64,000 nt of DNA, from contig NZ_CP019952.1 of NCBI RefSeq assembly GCF_002021815.1, positions 2,759,001 to 2,823,000 on the forward strand, written 5' to 3'. Made by a program: the position numbers and the translations under genes. The notes beneath the pieces were generated by a model. It made no database searches. It was not told where the DNA came from and worked only from the letters and a program-made list of their open reading frames with translations. Numbering within the stretch: the first letter of the stretch is position 1; each line of letters opens with the position of its first letter. Source of the DNA: Pseudomonas parafulva. GTDB taxonomy: Bacteria; Pseudomonadota; Gammaproteobacteria; Pseudomonadales; Pseudomonadaceae. Of the stretch, positions 48,120-58,049 are shown piece after piece.

Positions 48120-50507
48120 ATGCAGTCTACCCCGCTGAATCTACTGATGGTCGAAGACAGCTCGATGGACGCCGAGCTCACCCTGATGCGCCTTGAGCGC
48201 AGCGGTCTGCGCATCCAGTCTCACCTGGTCTTCGATCACAACGGCGTCGAGCATGCCCTTCGCGAAGGGCGCTATGACCTGATCCTGTGTGATTGCGTAT
48301 TGCCTGGGTCATCCGGCACCGAAGTGCTCTCGATCGCCCAACGCCTGGCCCCTGATGTGCCCTTCATTTTCCTCTCCGGTATCTACGGCGAGGAACATGC
48401 GGTAGAGATGATCCGCCTGGGCGCCACCGATTACGTGCTCAAGAAAAACCTGCCGTTGTTGCCCAAGGCAGTGCGCCGTGCACTCACCGAGGTGCAGGAG
48501 CGCCAGCGCAGACGCCGCGCCGAAGAGGCCTTGGCGGAGGTGGAAGCACGCGCGCGCATTGCTATCAACGCTGCGGGCATGGGGACCTGGGACTTGAGGC
48601 CCCAAGAGGGAGTGCTGGCGTGGGATGAACGCTGCAAGGCAATGTTCGGCCTGCCGCTGGACACCGAGATGAGCCTGGAGGTGTTCTACGCTGGCATTTA
48701 TCCAGACGACGTGGAGATGGTTCGCAAAGCTGTCGACCTGGCCATGCTCCCGGAAAGTGGCGGCAACTATCGCATGGAGTTTCGCATCGTGCCGCCCGAT
48801 GGCCAGGAGCCCCGGTGGGTCCTGAGCAGTGGCCAGAGCCAGTTCGTCGACGGCAAGTGCGTACGTTTTTCAGGTGTTCTTCAGGATGTTCACACCCAGC
48901 GCGTGGCCACCCAGGCATTGCGCCAACTCAACGAAATGCTCGGCGAGCGTGTCGAACGACGTACCCGCGAGCGCGACCGTGCCTGGGAGCTCTCCCAGGA
49001 CCTGCTGGCCGTGCTCAACCACGACCTGACACCGGTGGCGCTAAACCCAGCCTGGGAAGCCAGTCTGGGCCTTTCGCGTGAACGTTTGAGCCAGTCGTCG
49101 CTGTTGCACCTGCTACCAGAGGCGGATCAGGAACTGCTGCTAACCGAACTGGCGTCCCTGGCCCATGGGCGCACCAGCGCGCGGTTTGTGGGCCGGATTC
49201 TTCACGCAGGTGGCCAGCAGCGTTGGCTGTCGTGGGTTGTGGTACCCGAGGACACCCTGCTCTACGTGGTCGCGCGGGACATTACCAGTGAGCGTGAAAC
49301 GGCAATGGGTTTGGCCGAGGCCAATGCCCGCCTGCGCGAACAGATCAGCGAGCGTGAGCGTATCGAGGCCGCCCTGCAACAGATGCAGCGTCTGGAGGCT
49401 GTGGGCCAGCTTACCGCGGGCGTGGCCCACGACTTCAACAACTTGCTGACTGTGATCCTGACTGGGGCGAGCTTTCTGGAGCGCGACCTGGTGAAAGCCG
49501 ATGTCGAGAAGGCACGAACCAGGCTTACTCACATCAGGGAAGCGGGTGAACGCGGCGCCAAGCTGACCTCGCAATTGCTGGCATTTTCCAGGCGCCAACG
49601 GCTCGAACCCGTGCCGCTGAACCTGAACCGCACGCTTGATGGACTCGAAGAACTGCTACGCCGCACCCTGGGCGGCAATGTCTCTGTACGCCTGGATCTG
49701 GACAAATCACTCTGGCAGGCGCTTACGGACCCGACCCAGACCGAGATGATCATCCTGAACCTAGCGATCAACGCCCGCGACGCCATGCCCGAGGGCGGCC
49801 AGCTGACCTTGTCCACACGCAACACGCGCATCGATGACTTGCCACGCCGCCCGGAAGATCCAGACCCTGGCGAGTACGTCATGATGAGCATCCGCGACAC
49901 GGGGTGCGGCATGAGCGAGGAGGTACTGGCCAAGGTCTTCGAACCGTTCTTCACCACCAAGGACATCGGCAAGGGCTCCGGCCTGGGCCTGGCGCAGGTC
50001 TTCGGGTTTGCCAAGCAGTCGGGCGGCGGGGTGCGCATTGATACCGCACCGGGTAGAGGCACCGAAGTGGCCGTCTATTTGCCTGCGGTGAAGGATCAGG
50101 TCGTGAGCGAACCGGAACCGCTGCCATTGACCCATACCATCACCGAGAGCGGCTACAACCGTAATGTGCTGCTGGTGGATGACGACCATCTGGTGCGCGA
50201 CATGCTAGGCGATGTCCTGCGTCAGTATGGGTATCAGGTTCGCCAGGCACACAGCGGGGAGCAGGCACTGGCCCTGCTGGACGATGATATCGACTTGCTT
50301 CTCACCGACTTCGCCATGCCTGAGTTCAATGGCGCTCAGCTGGCCATGGCGGCCAGAGAGCGCTACCCCAACCTGCGCGTGGTGTTCCTGACGGGTTATG
50401 CGGAGCTCCAAGGGCTGGACTTGCCCGATAGCCTGGTCATTCAAAAGCCGGTACAAGCTGACGAACTTGCCAGGGCACTGAACGAGATGCTGGGTACAGC
50501 GAGCTGA
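48120..50507 (+). CDS. hybrid sensor kinase (REC-PAS-HisKA-HATPase-REC)
   Basis: A 795-residue protein: N-terminal receiver (4-125; LILCDCVLP with Asp58), two PAS-like regions (about 150-280 and 295-400) with a coiled coil between, HisKA with VAHDFNNLLTVI (His437), ATPase (LNLAINARDAMPEGGQL, GKGSGLGLAQVFG), and a C-terminal receiver (LLVDDDHLVRD, DLLLTDFAMPEFNG). Placed 13 bases after the Rcp1-like regulator, it can take phosphate at its first receiver and pass it on. No membrane span, so it is cytoplasmic. No DNA-binding output is encoded in the operon. Confidence 0.93.
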   Translation: MQSTPLNLLMVEDSSMDAELTLMRLERSGLRIQSHLVFDHNGVEHALREGRYDLILCDCVLPGSSGTEVLSIAQRLAPDVPFIFLSGIYGEEHAVEMIRLGATDYVLKKNLPLLPKAVRRALTEVQERQRRRRAEEALAEVEARARIAINAAGMGTWDLRPQEGVLAWDERCKAMFGLPLDTEMSLEVFYAGIYPDDVEMVRKAVDLAMLPESGGNYRMEFRIVPPDGQEPRWVLSSGQSQFVDGKCVRFSGVLQDVHTQRVATQALRQLNEMLGERVERRTRERDRAWELSQDLLAVLNHDLTPVALNPAWEASLGLSRERLSQSSLLHLLPEADQELLLTELASLAHGRTSARFVGRILHAGGQQRWLSWVVVPEDTLLYVVARDITSERETAMGLAEANARLREQISERERIEAALQQMQRLEAVGQLTAGVAHDFNNLLTVILTGASFLERDLVKADVEKARTRLTHIREAGERGAKLTSQLLAFSRRQRLEPVPLNLNRTLDGLEELLRRTLGGNVSVRLDLDKSLWQALTDPTQTEMIILNLAINARDAMPEGGQLTLSTRNTRIDDLPRRPEDPDPGEYVMMSIRDTGCGMSEEVLAKVFEPFFTTKDIGKGSGLGLAQVFGFAKQSGGGVRIDTAPGRGTEVAVYLPAVKDQVVSEPEPLPLTHTITESGYNRNVLLVDDDHLVRDMLGDVLRQYGYQVRQAHSGEQALALLDDDIDLLLTDFAMPEFNGAQLAMAARERYPNLRVVFLTGYAELQGLDLPDSLVIQKPVQADELARALNEMLGTAS

Positions 50508-50542
50508 CGCATAGGTTGAGGATCCGCCAGGGACGGCTTTTG

Positions 50543-50571
50543 AAAAGAGGCGCTTTGCAGGATGCGCCTCT
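50543..50571 (-). terminator. intrinsic terminator of tRNA-Gln
   Basis: On the minus strand AGAGGCGC and GCGCCTCT form a perfect 8-bp stem around a 10-base loop, directly followed by TTTTC. It lies about 95 bases past the 3' end of the tRNA gene. Confidence 0.7.
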
Positions 50572-50663
50572 CGATCAAAGGAAATCTGCCGGAAAATTGC
50601 GAATCTCAGAAACGACGAATTCAGCGCCGGTAGCCCATGCACTGAAAATAGAAATGTAGAAAA

Positions 50664-50738
50664 TGGCAGGGGCGGCTGGATTCGAACCAACGCATGGCAG
50701 GATCAAAACCTGCTGCCTTACCGCTTGGCGACGCCCCT
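50664..50738 (-). tRNA. tRNA-Gln (anticodon UUG)
   Basis: A 75-base cloverleaf: acceptor stem AGGGGCG/CGCCCCT, D arm with AAGCGGTAAGGC, anticodon stem GCAGG/CCTGC around the loop TTTTGAT (anticodon TTG), T arm with GGTTCGAATCC and an encoded 3' CCA. It decodes CAA and CAG. A strong terminator follows. No attachment-site repeat or integrase gene is next to it. Confidence 0.96.
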
Positions 50739-50994
50739 GTATCGGATGCAGCTGAAGCTGCTCTGACAACTCCAAGTAACTGACAACGCGTTGTTGTCTT
50801 GGAATGCGCGGCACTTTATCAACAATGTTGGAGCTTGGGAAGCCCTCTGTTAAAAAAATTACCGAAAAACAGCGAGTTAGTCGTCAGCAACAATGCGGCA
50901 ATACCGTTCGTCGCATTCCTGCCCCTTCTCGTCAACGCAATCGCAAACCTTCATTCCAATGGTTATCGCCACCGTCATGCTTCTGGAGGATGCC

Positions 50995-51237
50995 ATGCCT
51001 GTTTCACACGATCTGTATCAAGACCTGCACTACCCTCGTGAAATCGTTCAACAACGCCGTCAGACCGATAAAGCCCTGGACCGCTTGCTCGACGAATATG
51101 TCGACATTGACAACCAGGTGCTGGCGGCCGAATCCATCTCGGCAGGCAATTTCGAGGACGAAGACCTTCGCCGTCTCAAGGAGCGCCGGTTGACCGTGAA
51201 GTACATGATCGAGCGTCAACTGCAACCCAAGGCATAA
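50995..51237 (+). CDS. YdcH/DUF465-like small protein
   Basis: An 80-residue helical, acidic protein with the DUF465 pattern at its end (LKERRLTVKYMIERQLQ). Function in the family is unknown. ATG 50995 follows CTGGAGG; the frame is open upstream to 50893 but lacks a start signal. It lies divergent from tRNA-Gln. Confidence 0.75.
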   Translation: MPVSHDLYQDLHYPREIVQQRRQTDKALDRLLDEYVDIDNQVLAAESISAGNFEDEDLRRLKERRLTVKYMIERQLQPKA

Positions 51238-51315
51238 GGTGCCCGGGTGCGGTGACCTATCGCAGCAGGTGATCACTGACGGTCACTTTCTCGATTGGTC
51301 ATACAGCCAAGGCTA

Positions 51316-52446
51316 GTGCAAGATTCTCGCTACCGTCTGTTACAAGGAAACGAGCCTTTGCCCGCCTGGATACCTGCCCCGCTGCGCCACCTTGGCAAGC
51401 GCTTTAGTCACTGTGCAGCAGCGCCCAGTAATGACTTGGCTGGCGCTTTCGATGACAAGGCCCGCCGATGCGGCTTTACGCTTAGCGAGAGTCAACGTCA
51501 GGCCATCACCTGCATATCGCAGCAGGTTGAACAGCACAGAGCGGGGCACGCTACGGGCGTGTACCTGCACGGCCCGGTCGGTCGTGGTAAAAGCTGGTTA
51601 CTCGATGGCTTCTTCCAGTGGGTGCCCAGCCCAGCCAAGCTGCGCTGGCACTTCCATGATTTCTTCGCCCGCTTGCATCAGGGCGTGCATCGCCACCAGG
51701 CAAGTGGTGACGCCATCGGCATCACGCTCGACGAATTGATCGGACAGAACGACATCCTGTGTTTCGATGAATTTCATGTGCATGACATTGGGGATGCCAT
51801 GCTGTTGACGCGGTTATTCGAGGCCCTGTTCGCACGGGGCACATTGCTGGTGCTCACCAGCAACTACGCACCTGAAGGGTTGCTGCCCAATCCGCTTTAC
51901 CACCAGCGATTCCAGCCTGTGATCGACCTGATCAACCACTGCATGGTCATCAAGGAAGTCGGCGGTAAAACGGACTTTCGCAGCCTGCCGGCCAACCGTG
52001 CACTGCAACGCTTCACGCAGGGCCGTTACATCTGGCCCGGTACCGATATGCAGCGCCAGTCCCTGCACATGCCGACGACCCAGGGCGATACCCTCATGGT
52101 CAATAATCGTCCGCTACGCCTACAGGGCGCTGAGGGCGACCAGATCAGGTTCACTTTCGAAGACCTGTGCGAGCAGCCCACAGCCGTGATCGATTACCTG
52201 GCACTTGCCCAGCAATACTCCCACTGGATCATCGAAGGCCTGGGCGACCTGGGGACATGCTCGCTTGCTGCCCAGCAGCGTTTCGTCAACGTGGTCGACG
52301 TGCTCTACGACCAGGACCGGCAACTGACTCTCATTGGCTCGCGCCCGCTGGCAGAAAGCCTTGAGGGATCGCTTGCAGACCTGATGCGCACGCGTAGTCG
52401 CCTGGGCCAGCTACAGCAAGTGGGCCCCGCCGGCGCCGAAAGCTGA
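51316..52446 (+). CDS. ZapE/AFG1-family ATPase
   Basis: A 376-residue AAA-like P-loop ATPase. Walker A is YLHGPVGRGKSWLLD, Walker B is ILCFDEFHVHDIGDAMLL, and LLVLTSNYAPEGLL is sensor I. ZapE binds FtsZ and acts in cell division under stress; many pseudomonads have a second, more divergent copy, so I leave the symbol blank. GTG 51316 is chosen because CAAGG precedes it; TTG 51295 is a weaker alternative. Confidence 0.88.
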   Translation: MQDSRYRLLQGNEPLPAWIPAPLRHLGKRFSHCAAAPSNDLAGAFDDKARRCGFTLSESQRQAITCISQQVEQHRAGHATGVYLHGPVGRGKSWLLDGFFQWVPSPAKLRWHFHDFFARLHQGVHRHQASGDAIGITLDELIGQNDILCFDEFHVHDIGDAMLLTRLFEALFARGTLLVLTSNYAPEGLLPNPLYHQRFQPVIDLINHCMVIKEVGGKTDFRSLPANRALQRFTQGRYIWPGTDMQRQSLHMPTTQGDTLMVNNRPLRLQGAEGDQIRFTFEDLCEQPTAVIDYLALAQQYSHWIIEGLGDLGTCSLAAQQRFVNVVDVLYDQDRQLTLIGSRPLAESLEGSLADLMRTRSRLGQLQQVGPAGAES

Positions 52447-52466
52447 ACGGGGCCGGGCTAGCCGTC

Positions 52467-54356
52467 TTAGCTCGCCCTCGCAAGCCCTGAGAGCACCGCT
52501 TCGATTTCTTGCAGGACTGCCGGATCGTCCACCGTAGAGGGAGGCGTGTACGCTTGTCCATCGGCGATCTTGCGCAGTACCGCCCGCAGAATCTTGCCTG
52601 ACCGGGTCTTGGGCAGACGCTTGACCAGCCGGACCTGATTGAAGCAGGCCAATGCGCCAATCTCCTCACGTACGCTGGCCACAAGATCGACGAGCAACTG
52701 CGACTCCACAATGCCGGCGCCGTCCTTGAGCACCACCAACGCGAGTGGCACCTGCCCTTTGATGTCATCGTGAACGCCGATCACTGCGCACTCGGCGACA
52801 GCAGAATGACGCGCGACCAGATCCTCCATCTCGCCGGTGGAAAGACGATGCCCGGAAACATTGATCACATCATCTGTGCGACCCATGATGTAGACGAACC
52901 CGTCCTCATCCAGATAACCGCCGTCACCTGTGTGGTAGTAGCCGGGGTACGTACTTAAGTAAGCCTGGACATAGCGCGGGTGATCGCCCCACAACGTCTG
53001 GCTGCAGCCTGGCGGCAACGGCAGTGCGATGACGATCGCGCCCTGGTGATTGGGCCCGACCAGATGGCCGTCGTCATCGAGCACCTGCACATGGTACCCG
53101 GGCACCGCGCGATTGCTCGACCCTGCTCTTGCCGCGCTACCCTCGAGCCCCACGCAGGGCGCAGTCACCGGCCAGCCGGTCTCGGTCTGCCACCAATGAT
53201 CATGCACCGGCTTGCCGCTTACCCGCTCCAGCCATTGATGGGTACTGGAATCGAGTTTTTCGCCTGCCAGGAACAACTGGCGCAACGAACTCAGGTCATG
53301 CTTGCGTAGCAGTTCGGCGTCAGGGTCCTCCTTCCGGATGGCACGCATGGCCGTGGGCGCACAGAACAGCGCATTGACCTTGTACTGCTCAACCACCCGC
53401 CAGTAGGCAGAAGCATCCGGTGTGCGGATGGGCTTGCCTTCGTAAAATACACTCGTGCAGCCGCACATCAGCGGCCCGTACACGATCAAGGAGTGCCCCA
53501 CCACCCAGCCCACGTCGGAGATGCCCCACCAGACATCGCCTGGCTGCATGCCGTAGACGGTGCGCATGGCATAGTGCAGCGCTACGGCATTGCCGCCATT
53601 CTCGCGAACGATGCCTTTAGGTTTGCCGGTGGTACCTGAGGTGTACATGATGTACAGCGGGTCTGCCGCACCCAGTTCAACAGGCGCCACTGGCTGCGCA
53701 TCGGTTACGGACTGAGCCCAATCCAGGTCTCGCCCTGCCTGCAATGGCGCTTGCGCCTGGGGCCGCTGCCAGACCAATACGTTGCGCGGGCGGTGGCGGG
53801 CCAGCGCCAGGGCGCGATCAACCAATGGCTTGTACTCGATGACCCGCTCGAACTCCAGCCCACAGGAAGCGGTCAGCAGCAACACCGGGCGCGCGTCATC
53901 GATGCGCAACGCCAGTTCATTGGCCGCAAACCCGCCGAATACCACCGAGTGAACAGCACCAATGCGCGCGCAGGCCAACATGGCCATGGCGGCCTGGGGC
54001 ACCATCGGCATGTAGATGATGACGCCATCGCCTTTTTGCACCCCCAGCTGGCGCAGCAAGCCGGCCAGCCGCGCGACCTCTTCGCGAAGCTGAAGGTAAG
54101 AGAATGACTGCTGTGTGCCGGTCACCGGGGAATCGTAAATCAGCGCCAACTGATCCCCCCGACCCTGCTCGATCTGATGATCCAGAGCCAGGTAGCAACT
54201 GTTCAAGCTTGCGTCAGGGAACCACTGGTGAGTGCCATCGGCATTGTTCTCGAGGACTACGGTGGGTTCGCGGTACCAAGTTACCGAGCGCGCCTGCTCT
54301 GCCCAGAAGGCGGCGGGGTCGGCAATGGATTGGGCGTAACTGTGCTGATAGCTCAT
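52467..54356 (-). CDS. prpE: propionate-CoA ligase
   Basis: A 629-residue acyl-CoA synthetase that activates propionate (and more slowly acetate) by way of an acyl-adenylate. The AMP-binding loop is MYTSGTTGKPKG, the A5 region is WWQTETGWPV, YHTGDGGYLDEDGFVYIMGR is A7-A8, and the C-terminal catalytic Lys is in KTRSGKIL. Overall sequence (NSCYLALDHQIEQGRGDQLA, GKPIRTPDASAYWRVVEQYK) is of the PrpE rather than Acs branch. No prpBCD genes are adjacent. It is divergent from a LysR gene. Confidence 0.92.
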   Translation of the reverse strand: MSYQHSYAQSIADPAAFWAEQARSVTWYREPTVVLENNADGTHQWFPDASLNSCYLALDHQIEQGRGDQLALIYDSPVTGTQQSFSYLQLREEVARLAGLLRQLGVQKGDGVIIYMPMVPQAAMAMLACARIGAVHSVVFGGFAANELALRIDDARPVLLLTASCGLEFERVIEYKPLVDRALALARHRPRNVLVWQRPQAQAPLQAGRDLDWAQSVTDAQPVAPVELGAADPLYIMYTSGTTGKPKGIVRENGGNAVALHYAMRTVYGMQPGDVWWGISDVGWVVGHSLIVYGPLMCGCTSVFYEGKPIRTPDASAYWRVVEQYKVNALFCAPTAMRAIRKEDPDAELLRKHDLSSLRQLFLAGEKLDSSTHQWLERVSGKPVHDHWWQTETGWPVTAPCVGLEGSAARAGSSNRAVPGYHVQVLDDDGHLVGPNHQGAIVIALPLPPGCSQTLWGDHPRYVQAYLSTYPGYYHTGDGGYLDEDGFVYIMGRTDDVINVSGHRLSTGEMEDLVARHSAVAECAVIGVHDDIKGQVPLALVVLKDGAGIVESQLLVDLVASVREEIGALACFNQVRLVKRLPKTRSGKILRAVLRKIADGQAYTPPSTVDDPAVLQEIEAVLSGLARAS

Positions 54357-54455
54357 GGTGAGTTGACCCGATGTTGTTGTTCTTGAAGGGCGAACGCTGA
54401 GTATGGATGCCCTGTACCCAGACGCCAGACGCGATATGGCCTAACCGACCTGCAT

Positions 54456-54474
54456 TTTTGCAACGTGGGCAAAA
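54456..54474. promoter_or_regulatory. LysR-type operator between prpE and the LysR gene
   Basis: TTTTGC (54456-54461), seven bases, GCAAAA (54469-54474): a perfect 6-bp inverted repeat that holds a T-N11-A box (T54459, A54471). A candidate -10 TAGAAT (54501-54506) for the LysR gene lies 26 bases on. The layout fits control of both divergent genes. Confidence 0.6.
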
Positions 54475-54536
54475 GTCGTTCAATGCGGCGACGAACTCAC
54501 TAGAATAGCGACCAGTTTTTTACGGTGAGCACCTCA

Positions 54537-55403
54537 ATGGACATCGATCAGGCCCGCACTTTTCTGGAAGTCGTGCGCAGCGGCAGCCTAGTGGCGGCTG
54601 CGGAGCGCCTGTACGTATCGCAGACAGCGGTCACCGCCAGGTTGCAGCGCCTCGAGCAGCAACTGGGCTGCACCCTGTTCATAAGAAGCCGAAGTGGCGC
54701 CCGCCTGACCAGCCACGGTGAAGCCTTCGTCGGGTATGCCAACCAGCTGGTGCAGACCTGGGAGGCGGCACGACGCGACTTGCCCTTGCCGCCTGGCTAC
54801 CAGCAGGTACTGCACCTTGGGGGCGAGGTGAGCCTTGGTAACCCGATGATGCTTGACTGGGTCACGGCGCTGTATCAGGAGCTGCCTGGCCAGAGCATCC
54901 ACAGCGAAGTGAGCGACGGCGAGTCGTTGCTGCGCAAGGTGGAGATGGGCGTGCTGGACGCTGCTCTGGTGTACCAGCCGATCTACGGGCCAGGCTTGCA
55001 GGTCGAGCAGCTGATGGAAGAAAAGCTGGTGCGAATCCGGCGGGTCGAACGGCCGGAGCCGTACATCTATATCGACTGGGGTGAGGCCTTCCGCCGGCAA
55101 CATGACGCCGCCCTGCCCGACTGCGCCCGTGCGGCGCTGCGTTTCAACCTGGGCCCGCTTGCCTTGCAGTTCATCCTCGACAAGGGCGGTAGCGGCTATT
55201 TTCGCACGCGGGTGGTGCAGGCTTATCTGGACAGTGGCGTCTTCGAGCGCGTACCGCAGGCGCCGGAATTCACCTATCCCACCTTTCTGGTCTACGCCCG
55301 CGAGCGTGACAGCGAAGCGTTGCAACAGGCCCTGGGCATCCTGCGCCGGCTTATCGCAGCCGAGGCCAGCGACTGGTCACAACGCTGGGACCCGACGCTC
55401 TGA
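54537..55403 (+). CDS. LysR-family transcriptional regulator
   Basis: A 288-residue regulator with an N-terminal winged helix (DIDQARTFLEVVRSGSLVAA, SQTAVTARLQRLEQQLG) and a periplasmic-binding-like effector domain. It is divergent from prpE with a LysR box between them, so control of propionate activation is likely but inferred. ATG 54537 is preferred over GTG 54525. Its 3' end overlaps the converging HPP-CBS gene by 27 bases. Confidence 0.9.
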   Translation: MDIDQARTFLEVVRSGSLVAAAERLYVSQTAVTARLQRLEQQLGCTLFIRSRSGARLTSHGEAFVGYANQLVQTWEAARRDLPLPPGYQQVLHLGGEVSLGNPMMLDWVTALYQELPGQSIHSEVSDGESLLRKVEMGVLDAALVYQPIYGPGLQVEQLMEEKLVRIRRVERPEPYIYIDWGEAFRRQHDAALPDCARAALRFNLGPLALQFILDKGGSGYFRTRVVQAYLDSGVFERVPQAPEFTYPTFLVYARERDSEALQQALGILRRLIAAEASDWSQRWDPTL

Positions 55404-56531
55404 GGCATTGGCGCTGCTGAGCAACTGGCGCTTGAGCCCGGCGATCAGGTCAGTCTGGGTGACCACCCCTACCAACACATCACCGTCGAGCACCGGCAGG
55501 CAGTGCAGCCCCTGCTCGCACAGCAGCGGCAACAGGCGCTCCAGCGGGTGCTGGCTGCTGACACTCACGACCCGGCGGCTCATCACCTGCGCCATGCGCA
55601 CGGGCTTGCGCCCGAACAGGCCCCGCCAGCTCAAACGCGCCTGCTGCATGGCCGGGCCTACCAGGTCGCTCAGGCTGACGATCCCCACCAAGGCGCCGTC
55701 CTGCAGCACCGGCAGGGTCTTGACATGGTGGCTGTCGAGCAGCTTCCAGGCCTGCTGCAAGGTGGTCTCGGGGCTGACGAACTGCACGTCCTTCGACATC
55801 ACCGACGCCGCCGTTATGCCACCGAGACTGCGCTGCAGCGCGTGCTGCTCGGTGGCGAGAATGATGCGCTCCAGCTCGTCGCGTGTGACGTCGACAAACT
55901 CGCCCAACTCTTCCAGCGCCTGATCCAGGTCCTCACCGCGGATGCCGACGCGCTCACTGGGCAGCGGATCGTGGGTGTGGTGCAAATCCTTACGCGGTGC
56001 AGGGCCTTTCGGGTAGCGCACCCCGGTCAAGCGGTTATAGAGGGTAGCCACCGCAACAAGAATCAGCGCGTTGAGCAGCACTGGCTCAAGCAGATGGTCA
56101 CCCAAGGCGGTCAGCCCGGGGTCGGCCAGAACCGCACTGACCGCCACTCCCCCACCGGGTGGATGCAGGCAGCGCAGCAAGCACATCACCAGGATGGACA
56201 GACACAGGGCAGCGGCGGCGACCCCAAGCCCTGGACCAAAACCGTCTCGCATTGCCAAGCCAACGATCGCGGCCAGGGTATAGCTGCCAAGCACTGGCCA
56301 AGGCTGTGCAAGGGGACCTGAATGAACGGCGAACACCAGCACCGCGGAGGCCGCTAACGGCCCGAGCAGGTGCAAGGCGATATCCGGGCCATACGCCAGG
56401 CTCGTCAGCCAGCCTGCGAGAAACAGGCCGACCAATGCGCCGATACCGGCGCGCAGCCATTGGGTGGGGGGGATGTTCAGGGACGGCGGTAATAACCACT
56501 GCAAAAGACGGTCGGTACGCGAGGCAGGCAT
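55377..56531 (-). CDS. HPP-family membrane protein with two CBS domains
   Basis: A 384-residue protein. Four to five membrane spans form the HPP domain with the signature LRCLHPPGGGVAVSAVLADP (about 125-150). A charged linker follows, then a CBS pair (about 240-375; VMSKDVQFVSPETTLQQAWK, MSRRVVSVSSQHPLERLLPL), which usually binds adenosyl ligands. HPP proteins have been linked to nitrite transport in plastids and cyanobacteria; the cargo here is unknown. No partner gene is close. Confidence 0.92.
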   Translation of the reverse strand: MPASRTDRLLQWLLPPSLNIPPTQWLRAGIGALVGLFLAGWLTSLAYGPDIALHLLGPLAASAVLVFAVHSGPLAQPWPVLGSYTLAAIVGLAMRDGFGPGLGVAAAALCLSILVMCLLRCLHPPGGGVAVSAVLADPGLTALGDHLLEPVLLNALILVAVATLYNRLTGVRYPKGPAPRKDLHHTHDPLPSERVGIRGEDLDQALEELGEFVDVTRDELERIILATEQHALQRSLGGITAASVMSKDVQFVSPETTLQQAWKLLDSHHVKTLPVLQDGALVGIVSLSDLVGPAMQQARLSWRGLFGRKPVRMAQVMSRRVVSVSSQHPLERLLPLLCEQGLHCLPVLDGDVLVGVVTQTDLIAGLKRQLLSSANASERRVPAL

Positions 56532-56729
56532 GTCGTTTCGGGTTCTGTAGGTCTGGACGGAAGAAGAAACGTAGGCCTTGGCCCATCGGCCAGTGAAGGC
56601 TACATGCAGCGATTCTGCCGAGCGACGTCCATTTGGGCTAATTCAAAAAAATGTGGCAGTGATGCATTTTTTTTGCAGTACAGCCGTTCGCCAGCGGCAA
56701 CGGGGCCGACCTGTGTGACGCCGCGCTGG

Positions 56730-58049
56730 TCACAGGCTCCGGCGCGGCAACTGGATATCCACACGCAATCCACCCATCGGACTCTCAAGCAGTTGCAGTT
56801 TCCCGCCCCAAGCCTGGACGATGTCACGCACGATGCCCAACCCCAGACCGTGTCCATCGACTTCTTCGTCAAGCCGAGAACCCCGTTCAAGCACTTGCAC
56901 ACGCTGCTGGTGAGGGATACCAGGGCCGTCGTCGTCAACCCACAGCTGATAGTGTTCCTCGGTGGCTGCGATGCCCAAGTGCACCTCGCTGTCCGCCCAT
57001 TTGCAGGCGTTGTCCAGCAGGTTACCCAGCAGTTCCAGCATGTCTTCGCGATCCCAGGGCAGCAGCAGGCCAGGTGGCACGGCGTGGCTCAGCAGCAGGC
57101 CCTCGCCATGGATCATGCCCAAGGTGCTCAGCAACCCCGGCAACTCGTCATCACAGGCAAATTGCGCACCCGGCAACGCATCGCCTGCCAGGCGTGCGCG
57201 GTTGAGCTCACGGGCCAGGCGCTGCTCGATCTGCTGCAACTGCTCGCGCATCTGTGCACGGACCTCAGGCAAGCCCTGCAGGCGCTCGCTGGATGCCAGG
57301 CTAAGCAGCACCGCCAGGGGCGTTTTCAGGGCGTGGCCCAGGTTACCCAGTGCATTGCGCGAGCGTCGCAGACTGTCTTCGGTATAGCTGAGCAAATGGT
57401 TGATCTGCCCAACCAGCGGCACCAGCTCACTGGGCACTTGGGCATCGAGCTGGGAGCGTTGCCCCTGCTGCAACTGGGCGATTTGCTGGCGCGCCCGCTC
57501 CAGCGGGCGCAGCGAGCGGGTGACGGTCATGCGCTGAAGGACCAGCACCAGGGCCAGCGCGACCAGGCCCATGCCCAGCCCAATTTGCTGAAGGCGCCGG
57601 AAGCCTTGTCGCACAGGTGAGTAATCTTGGGCGACACTGATGGATATGTCCTGCCCCAGGCGCCGGTAATCGGCACGCAGCGTCAGTAACTCCTGCCCTT
57701 CTGGCCCAAGCTCGTGCCGGTCCGACAGACCAGGGGCCGACGGTTTGGGCAGGTTCATGTCCCACAGGGAGCGTGAACGCCACGTGCCCTGGGCAAAGTC
57801 GATGCGAAAGTAATAGCCGGAAAACGGTCGCTGATAGGCAGCCGAGATGCGTTGCTCGTCGAGCTGCATGCCCGCAGGCCCGCGCACCAGCGCCACCAAC
57901 AGGTTCTCGCTTTCATTGCGCAGGCCGTTTTCCAGGTAACGTTGCAACCCGGCTTCGAACAGCCACAGCGTCAGTTGCGCCAGTACCACCCCTACTACCA
58001 CCAACACAGCCACCAGGCCCAGGCTGAGCCGCGCCTGGATCGACTTCAC
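56730..58049 (-). CDS. sensor histidine kinase of a PepSY-linked two-component system
   Basis: A 439-residue membrane kinase: span 1 (about 10-32), periplasmic domain (about 33-165), span 2 (about 166-186), HAMP-like linker, HisKA with [16 protein letters not shown] (His near 237) and ATPase with [18 protein letters not shown] and GHGLGLGIV. Its start overlaps the response regulator stop by four bases. The upstream PepSY genes suggest an envelope or metal signal. Confidence 0.92.
   Translation of the reverse strand: MKSIQARLSLGLVAVLVVVGVVLAQLTLWLFEAGLQRYLENGLRNESENLLVALVRGPAGMQLDEQRISAAYQRPFSGYYFRIDFAQGTWRSRSLWDMNLPKPSAPGLSDRHELGPEGQELLTLRADYRRLGQDISISVAQDYSPVRQGFRRLQQIGLGMGLVALALVLVLQRMTVTRSLRPLERARQQIAQLQQGQRSQLDAQVPSELVPLVGQINHLLSYTEDSLRRSRNALGNLGHALKTPLAVLLSLASSERLQGLPEVRAQMREQLQQIEQRLARELNRARLAGDALPGAQFACDDELPGLLSTLGMIHGEGLLLSHAVPPGLLLPWDREDMLELLGNLLDNACKWADSEVHLGIAATEEHYQLWVDDDGPGIPHQQRVQVLERGSRLDEEVDGHGLGLGIVRDIVQAWGGKLQLLESPMGGLRVDIQLPRRSL

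Noticed and set aside
50664..50738. tRNA-Gln as an integration site for a genomic island
   Set aside because: No duplicated tRNA end, integrase or foreign-looking block was seen on either side.
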